From assembly GCF_037975245.1 (NCBI RefSeq), contig NC_092579.1, positions 189,001 to 253,000 on the forward strand: a DNA stretch of 64,000 bases. Reading direction: 5' to 3'. This DNA is from Apostichopus japonicus (taxonomy: Eukaryota; Echinodermata; Holothuroidea; Aspidochirotida; Stichopodidae). How positions within the stretch are numbered: the stretch's first letter is position 1; every line of letters begins with the position of its first letter. Positions 58,389 through 64,000 of the stretch are shown one piece after another. The translations under genes were made by a program, and so were the position numbers. The notes beneath the pieces are model-generated. The model was not told the DNA's origin. It was given only the letters and a program-made list of their open reading frames with translations, and did no database searches.

Positions 58389-59500
58389 AGCATATCGTGT
58401 GCACAGCCGTTTTAGTCTATATTACAATACGTAATGAAACACTCTCACTGAAGCGTGTTATGTTGTAGAGATTCTCGTTAACAATTCCGTCATAATGTTA
58501 ATTATCACTAATAATCAAAGATGCAAAGACCAATGTCTATCGTCAGATACTTCAACAGGAAGAAATTTAAAGAAATCCTTAACTAAGTCAAGTATTAGAT
58601 AGGAGCTCAAATATAATCTTGCAAAGATGTTTTTCCTTGGTAAGTTTTCATGAAGAAGCACTTTACGTTAATGGATGATGCACGTACATGTGATAACTGC
58701 AGGTGTGAGATAGTTATGCAGGCTCGAGTAGGCCTAACTTTTCCATATTTTAGTTTGTTTCAGCTCAACTCAAGGACTCCGTATGCAGCAGCTGCCCGTC
58801 TGTTTAGTGAGTAATTGCATTTGAAGGTCTTAGTCGAAAGGAAATAACATGAATTTAAAACAAAACGAAAATTGGAATGGAGAAATATATGGATTTGAAC
58901 CAAGCAAAACGGATTGTAGACTTTTAGAAGGCTGCATGACGTTTGAGAAACATGTATACTCTAGGAAAATACAAATTTGAATGCCATATACGGGCTGCAT
59001 ATAACAGTATAATATCACATAATATTTCCATACTTACACTATGTTTAGAAGATAAAAAAATGTACAATATACGACCTGTGTAGAGTATTATTGAGGTGTT
59101 CGTGCTACGTGACAACTAGTGCCCTAGGGTGGACCCCTCCGCCTCCCTTTATTGACGTTCGACTACCCTCTGTTCGGTTATACCAGTAATCGGGTAGGGA
59201 TCAACCACCGTACTCTATCATCCTGGTAAGTATAAAAAGATTTTTTTTTTTTTACTTAGCCAACAATTTTTACAGATCTCTATAGATTTTGTTTTACGGT
59301 GCATAAGGGGAAACCAGACTCAATGACGTCTTCAGGATTTTACCGTGTAAGTGTTTCAATCATTATGTTTCATCAAATCATTTACTTGTTCGGTGATATG
59401 GTTGTGGACGGGATGTGGTGTATACAAAACGCATATTCCGGTGGATAGTGTAACACATATCGCAAAGAGACAATATTCCACAGTTAGTTGAAACACCCAA
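58389..59500. other. Unique AT-rich DNA
   Basis: No gene or repeat recognised. Confidence 0.5.
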
Positions 59501-59672
59501 CTCAACATCGTGTTCCTATATAACCCGAGATACGGTTGATTCATGGAACCTATATTACATGGTTACATCATCGATTCTTCCAGGGACTCAACATCGTGTT
59601 CCTATGCAACTCGAGATACGGTTGATTCATGGAACCTATATTAAATGGTTACATCATCGATTCTTCCAGGGA
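59501..59672. repeat. 86-bp tandem duplication
   Basis: 'ctcaacatcgtgttcctat' starts at 59501 and 59587; the copies differ at about five bases (tatataacc/tatgcaact, tacat/aaat). Confidence 0.92.
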
Positions 59673-62600
59673 GTGGATCACACCAGGTTGTCTGTGATGT
59701 CATTGCGACAGATTTTCTTCAAAACTACTGTATACTTTCCTTTTTATAATCTTCTTGTTGATTTATCCTGAATGTGACACAGTTTGCATATTTGATTAGT
59801 TGTCAATGTTCTTTGTTGTATTACGAATTAGATCACAATGTAACCTTTCTGTTCAAATATACTTTCGTCTATGAATAAAACATGTAAATACAGCAAAATA
59901 AAGACACTATCAACTAAACTAACGTTACATCTTTCTCTCTGCTATTGCCTTATGCAGTGAATGAGCATCAGCACGGTGATAATACAATATACATACACAT
60001 TGATTGCACTGAGTATGTACTTTTGACCTGGAGAGGTAGAAAATGTCTTACATATATGCTAGGATATCAACCTCAGTTACCTTCAGTGTATGCATGCAGA
60101 GACTATGACGGGCAGTAGCGGCAGATACTTGCTCACCCCAGTTACCCCCTTCCTAAGGCTGTGGTAAAAACAAAGTGAAACACTTTCCAATATTTTGGTT
60201 ATATTGCTACAGTGCACCTTCCGAGGGATTCACCCCTAGTACCATACATGGGATTTGAAATACATTCTAATGAAATTGCATTTCTTCCTGGAATGCTCCC
60301 CAATCCCCCAATTACACACCTCCTAAGTCGGCTGTGGTAAAACAAACTGAAATACTCTCCCTTTCGTCCAAATTTTCGTGCTCCCCTAACTACTTAAATT
60401 TGCCAGTTGCCCCCACCCCACCCAACCCCCATCCCCACTTTGGAATTTCTGGGGGTGGTCCCTAAAACCATATTTTTTTATTCCAGACTTTTCCAGGGTA
60501 AAGAAAAAAATGCTGAGAAAATCCTGTGTGAGGAAGATAGAGTATACCCTCTGCGTCCTCCTCCTCCACTTCATAAAACCTCCCGATTTTGTGTTCCATA
60601 TTAAATGAATACGTCATGTCTCTCAACCTTGAGATAGAAAATCGGATTTGAAATTACGTCTTGGTGGGGAAGGAGAAGCTCATTTGCAGGATGTTAAGCT
60701 TGTTATAATGTTAGTTTCAATTAAACCCGAGGAGCTACGAACCTCCTAGTCTTGCATTTAGCGGTGGTGTCGATAACAAGATGATTTTGATGGAAATGAG
60801 TTCATGAAGTGAATGAGGTTACACAATACACCAGACAGTACTGCAGAATGGTGAAAGAAGGGAGATATTGCCCATAGAAAATCCTGCGTGTTCATCACAT
60901 TCTGAGAGAAACAGAAAGCAAGTGAGGAAAGGCATAATAAGAATTGTCTAGGTCGCGGCGCATTTATTTCCTTTATCACTAATGCAAATCGTTTCAGGAA
61001 ATATCGTATATGAGTAATGTTACAGAGTATAAACTTATGAAATTGCATACAGACGGGATCACGGAATGCGGTGTATATTCTCTTCTGAGCATTCTATCCG
61101 CGGAGAATACACCGAGTATAGGCGACCGGACAAAGCACTATGTAGTTTAATCAGTGTGGCAATTCTTATATAGAATAATTGTAAACGTCTTACCTGTTTG
61201 CGAGTGACCAGGGAATAATGTAAAGATACAACAGAGCCCTATTCCAACCAAGGACATGAAATGGTGTCATATCTCATATTTCTTTTAAATTCAAGAATAC
61301 TGCATACGTCCAAAGACTTAGGGACCAAAAGCGGCTTGTAGAAGACTACAGCTTATATTAAATATTTAGAAACCCTGTAGGCCTATAGCCCAGGTTACCG
61401 GAGACATAATTCAAAGTATTAAAAACATTCCTCAATTGTTGCAAAAAAATATTACCGTGTTGTTAATTTCTAACAAGAACTCAGGTCTGGTGGACGCTTA
61501 TGTAGGATAGTTTATGTATGCATGTGTATACACCGAAGCATGCATTCCTGATGTCAATATAATGAGTTCCTGCATATAATTTAGTTCTTGGGCACGACGA
61601 GCCTACTTCGTATGCGCACATCCAAAACAGAGGGAGACATTTAAGATACAGTGCAGTGCCGCATATTTGGAAGCAAGATATAAAAGATGTTGTATAAAAA
61701 CAACCTGTTTGCAGTCTCTAATGAACTACTTATGAATTTTCTTTATCTCAACGTACATAAAAGGTGTGTCTTCTTTTCAAGTTACCAACCTTCAAGCTCA
61801 TGCTAACTCCAACGTGTGGCAATATCGCTACTGCAGGCTCGCCAGAAGATCATGGTTGAGAGATTGAATTAAGTACACAATTTCCATCATCAAATATCCT
61901 AAACTCTTTGGGTACTCTGCTTGGGCAATGATCGAGGGATGTAATATACTAATCTCTGCAGTGTACTGATGGTAGTACAAGCTATCAAACAGAATAAAAA
62001 ACGTTTGCCCTTTATTTGTATGTCAACTGACTGTCATATTTTAAAATTCTGACGCCGAAATACCCCTTTAATGAAAATTGAGTTTTTGAGTTGAAATTGA
62101 TATATTTCCTGTTCTTTGAAATGCGGGATGCATAATCAGTTTCATTCAAAGAATTAGAACTTGTCGAAACTTAGAAGTTTTCCGATTTCATTTTGCGTGT
62201 AGTTATATTAATATGAAAGAAGAATTTGGCTGAGTAAATGTTGAGAATGAAATTAACTTACAACCACTCTTCAACGAACCTTCATTTAATGGGAAGAGTT
62301 TAGAATGGTATCTTAGTTTTATCATTGCAATGTTATTTGGGATACACTTACCACGATTACAGAAATTGTTGGCGTAACGCAATTGGAGTTATTCAGATTA
62401 TGTACGCATATAAAACCGGCCGCACATGGCCTGACTGAAGGCAACCTGCTTCGCCATAAAGTGGAAAATTTGGTCTATATGGTAACGTACGCCTATTTAA
62501 AGCCCCATTGACTTGCATACTAAATCATAAAAGTAATGTGATCTCTAAGTCTAGATAAAAGTTCACTGGATAGCTGACAAGTTGGCCTTTCTTGGCACCA

Positions 62601-62956
62601 TCAAGGTTCCGCATCTTCCCGTGCAGATGGTTCGGCTATGAGAGCCTGAAGTTTTTCGTCACTTGTAAACAAACCTCTTTACTCAGTAGTAACAATTTTC
62701 GTACACTGCTTCTGGAAGGCCTAAAGGGGTATAAACATGCTTCAATTAACCTACTTGTGCACCACAAGTACATCTATTTATCGTCTTCAACATGATACCA
62801 CAAACTCCAGATCCTGATTTATAACATATCTGCTTTTTTTGTTTTTGTTTTTTTGGCACTTTTCCTGAGACGAGAGAACACTCGGGAGGATTCACATGAC
62901 CACCATATAGTTTGCTTGTGACTACATGGTTGGTGCATCTGCTTCCGTCGCGTAAA
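59673..62956. other. Unique AT-rich DNA, no gene supported
   Basis: Small frames (60386-60604 both strands, 60758-61048 minus, 62592-62795 plus) lack domain signatures and splice support. Confidence 0.5.
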
Positions 62957-63130
62957 CTCAAAACTCTTTCCTGACAGTCTGCAGTGTGCGGTACCGCACC
63001 ACCTGAGATGATAATCTGATGGTTCACATTAATTGCTTAGCAACTCAAAACTCTTTCCTGACAGTCTGCAGTGTGCGGTACCGCACCACCTGAGATGATA
63101 ATCTGATGGTTCACATTAATTGCTTAGCAA
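62957..63130. repeat. 87-bp tandem duplication, nearly identical
   Basis: 'ctcaaaactctttcctgaca' starts at 62957 and 63044 and the copies are identical through 'taattgcttagcaa'. The word GTGCGGTACCGCAC inside is a perfect 14-bp palindrome. Confidence 0.93.
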
Positions 63131-63536
63131 AAATTGTTGAAAGCGTTCTGAATCTTTCGGCGAAATCTACACCCTCATAGCATTTTGTATCACAAAGATA
63201 CGAATTTTTCAAATCTTGTGATATTTTGTAAATGCATCTGGCAACAGTAGAGTGAAATGACGTCATAAGGGCAATTCATATGAAAATGTTGTTATATCTA
63301 GTCAATCATTTATCCACAAAGGGAAGTGATATTTCTACAAAAGAGATACAATTTGATGAATTACAGAGAACTTTGAGAGCTAAGCAAACATTCCAATGTA
63401 TCATGATGTTTCAATGATAAATCAACGAGAAGATTATAGTAGCTTATTTATTATAACATTATAGATTATTATCATAGATTATAATAACCTAAGTAAACCT
63501 TTCGAAGGGACGGACATCACAGACCCCTACTGTGAT
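63131..63536. other. Unique AT-rich DNA
   Basis: Nothing recognised. Confidence 0.5.
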
Positions 63537-63640
63537 CAGCGACGTAGCCAGGAATTTGAAAGGGGGGGGAGCACTTTTGCGATTGAAATGGGGGAGGGAT
63601 CCAACGGGAAGGGGTGTCCCCCTCCCCTTTGAGATATTTT
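63537..63640 (+). mobile_element. Solo end of a CGTAGCCAGG-type element
   Basis: 'gacgtagccaggaatttg' matches the left end of 51213-51518, followed by G-rich sequence and 'gtccccctcccctt'. No opposite terminus follows, so this is a fragment. Confidence 0.6.
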
Positions 63641-64000
63641 TGAACAATTGAAGGTCCTTAGATGCGATCTGTGCAATGGTTTGCCAGTTTCATCATTATC
63701 ATATGATATCATGTTTTAAGCAGATTTTGTTTCCTGTTTGAATTCTTTTACATGTTCTTTTACATAAGATATCAGAAAGTCAAACATAGTGCTCTAATAC
63801 CATTTACCAGTAGGATTATTCTTGTTTATTGTCCAATGTCTGGACTTTAATACATTTGACGAAATTAACTGATGGACAATATAAACTTTCGTATTTGTAA
63901 GACAGCCAGATGTGCAGTGGCCTAAAAACAAATATCGTTATCGCAGTGTATTAGCAATTGTAATAATTATTTATAGGAAGTGCGTATCACGTACGATTGC
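63641..64000. other. Unique AT-rich DNA to window end
   Basis: Nothing recognised. Confidence 0.5.

Overview
The window looks like a stretch of an animal nuclear genome, most likely a marine invertebrate deuterostome; an echinoderm such as a sea cucumber or urchin is my best guess, at moderate to low confidence. The grounds are large introns and intergenic spaces, one clear spliced exon with a polypyrimidine tract and CAG acceptor, tRNA-headed SINEs, hAT-like, DIRS-like and LINE relics, and dispersed repeats of a style (AGGTCA-rich, 'cgatatctca') that I associate with echinoderms and hemichordates. Nothing bacterial is visible (no operons, no ribosome binding sites, no dense coding). Almost all long open frames are artefacts of tandem repeats whose period is a multiple of three (39, 30, 48 bp).

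Layout. 1-2690 is a 39-bp minisatellite running off the left edge. 2.7-6.8 kb holds a 17-bp array, a dispersed repeat in three copies, and an old transposon copy split by a LINE tail. 6.8-9.7 kb is a 70-bp array with about 1.12-kb higher-order structure. 9.9-11.1 kb holds AGGTCA-rich dispersed repeats. 11.9-26.1 kb is the most interesting part: what appears to have been one 30-bp minisatellite has been split by four insertions. These are a 1.48-kb element with terminal inverted repeats (12530-14012), a 6.7-kb DIRS-related insertion (14293-21028) flanked by an exact 194-bp direct repeat, a 1.98-kb element with an 8-bp target duplication (21314-23296), and a roughly 0.3-kb insert (about 23954-24250). 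The DIRS-related insertion holds a decayed RNase H/tyrosine recombinase region, a long series of about 160-bp repeats that each carry a different hairpin, and three NFI-type palindromes.

26.1-41.2 kb is AT-rich and contains the only convincing gene piece: the last exon (29557-29810, + strand) of a four-transmembrane PMP22/EMP/claudin-superfamily protein. It is followed by many minisatellites, one with a 22-bp palindrome in nearly every unit. A second candidate acceptor with a TACTAAC branch point lies at 35264-35300. 42.4-51.5 kb is a nest of hAT-like elements with C/G homopolymer runs, including a 1.73-kb element inserted with an 8-bp duplication into a reverse-strand LINE reverse transcriptase. 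51.6-55.0 kb is a 48-bp array of about 70 units. 55-64 kb is mostly unrecognised AT-rich DNA with one fold-back element around a (TA)n tract (57624-58388), two tandem duplications of about 86 bp, and a transposon end.

No complete cellular gene can be defined from this window alone. What it mainly records is repeat biology: array homogenisation, repeated insertion into one array, and dispersed repeats carrying transcription-factor-like motifs.
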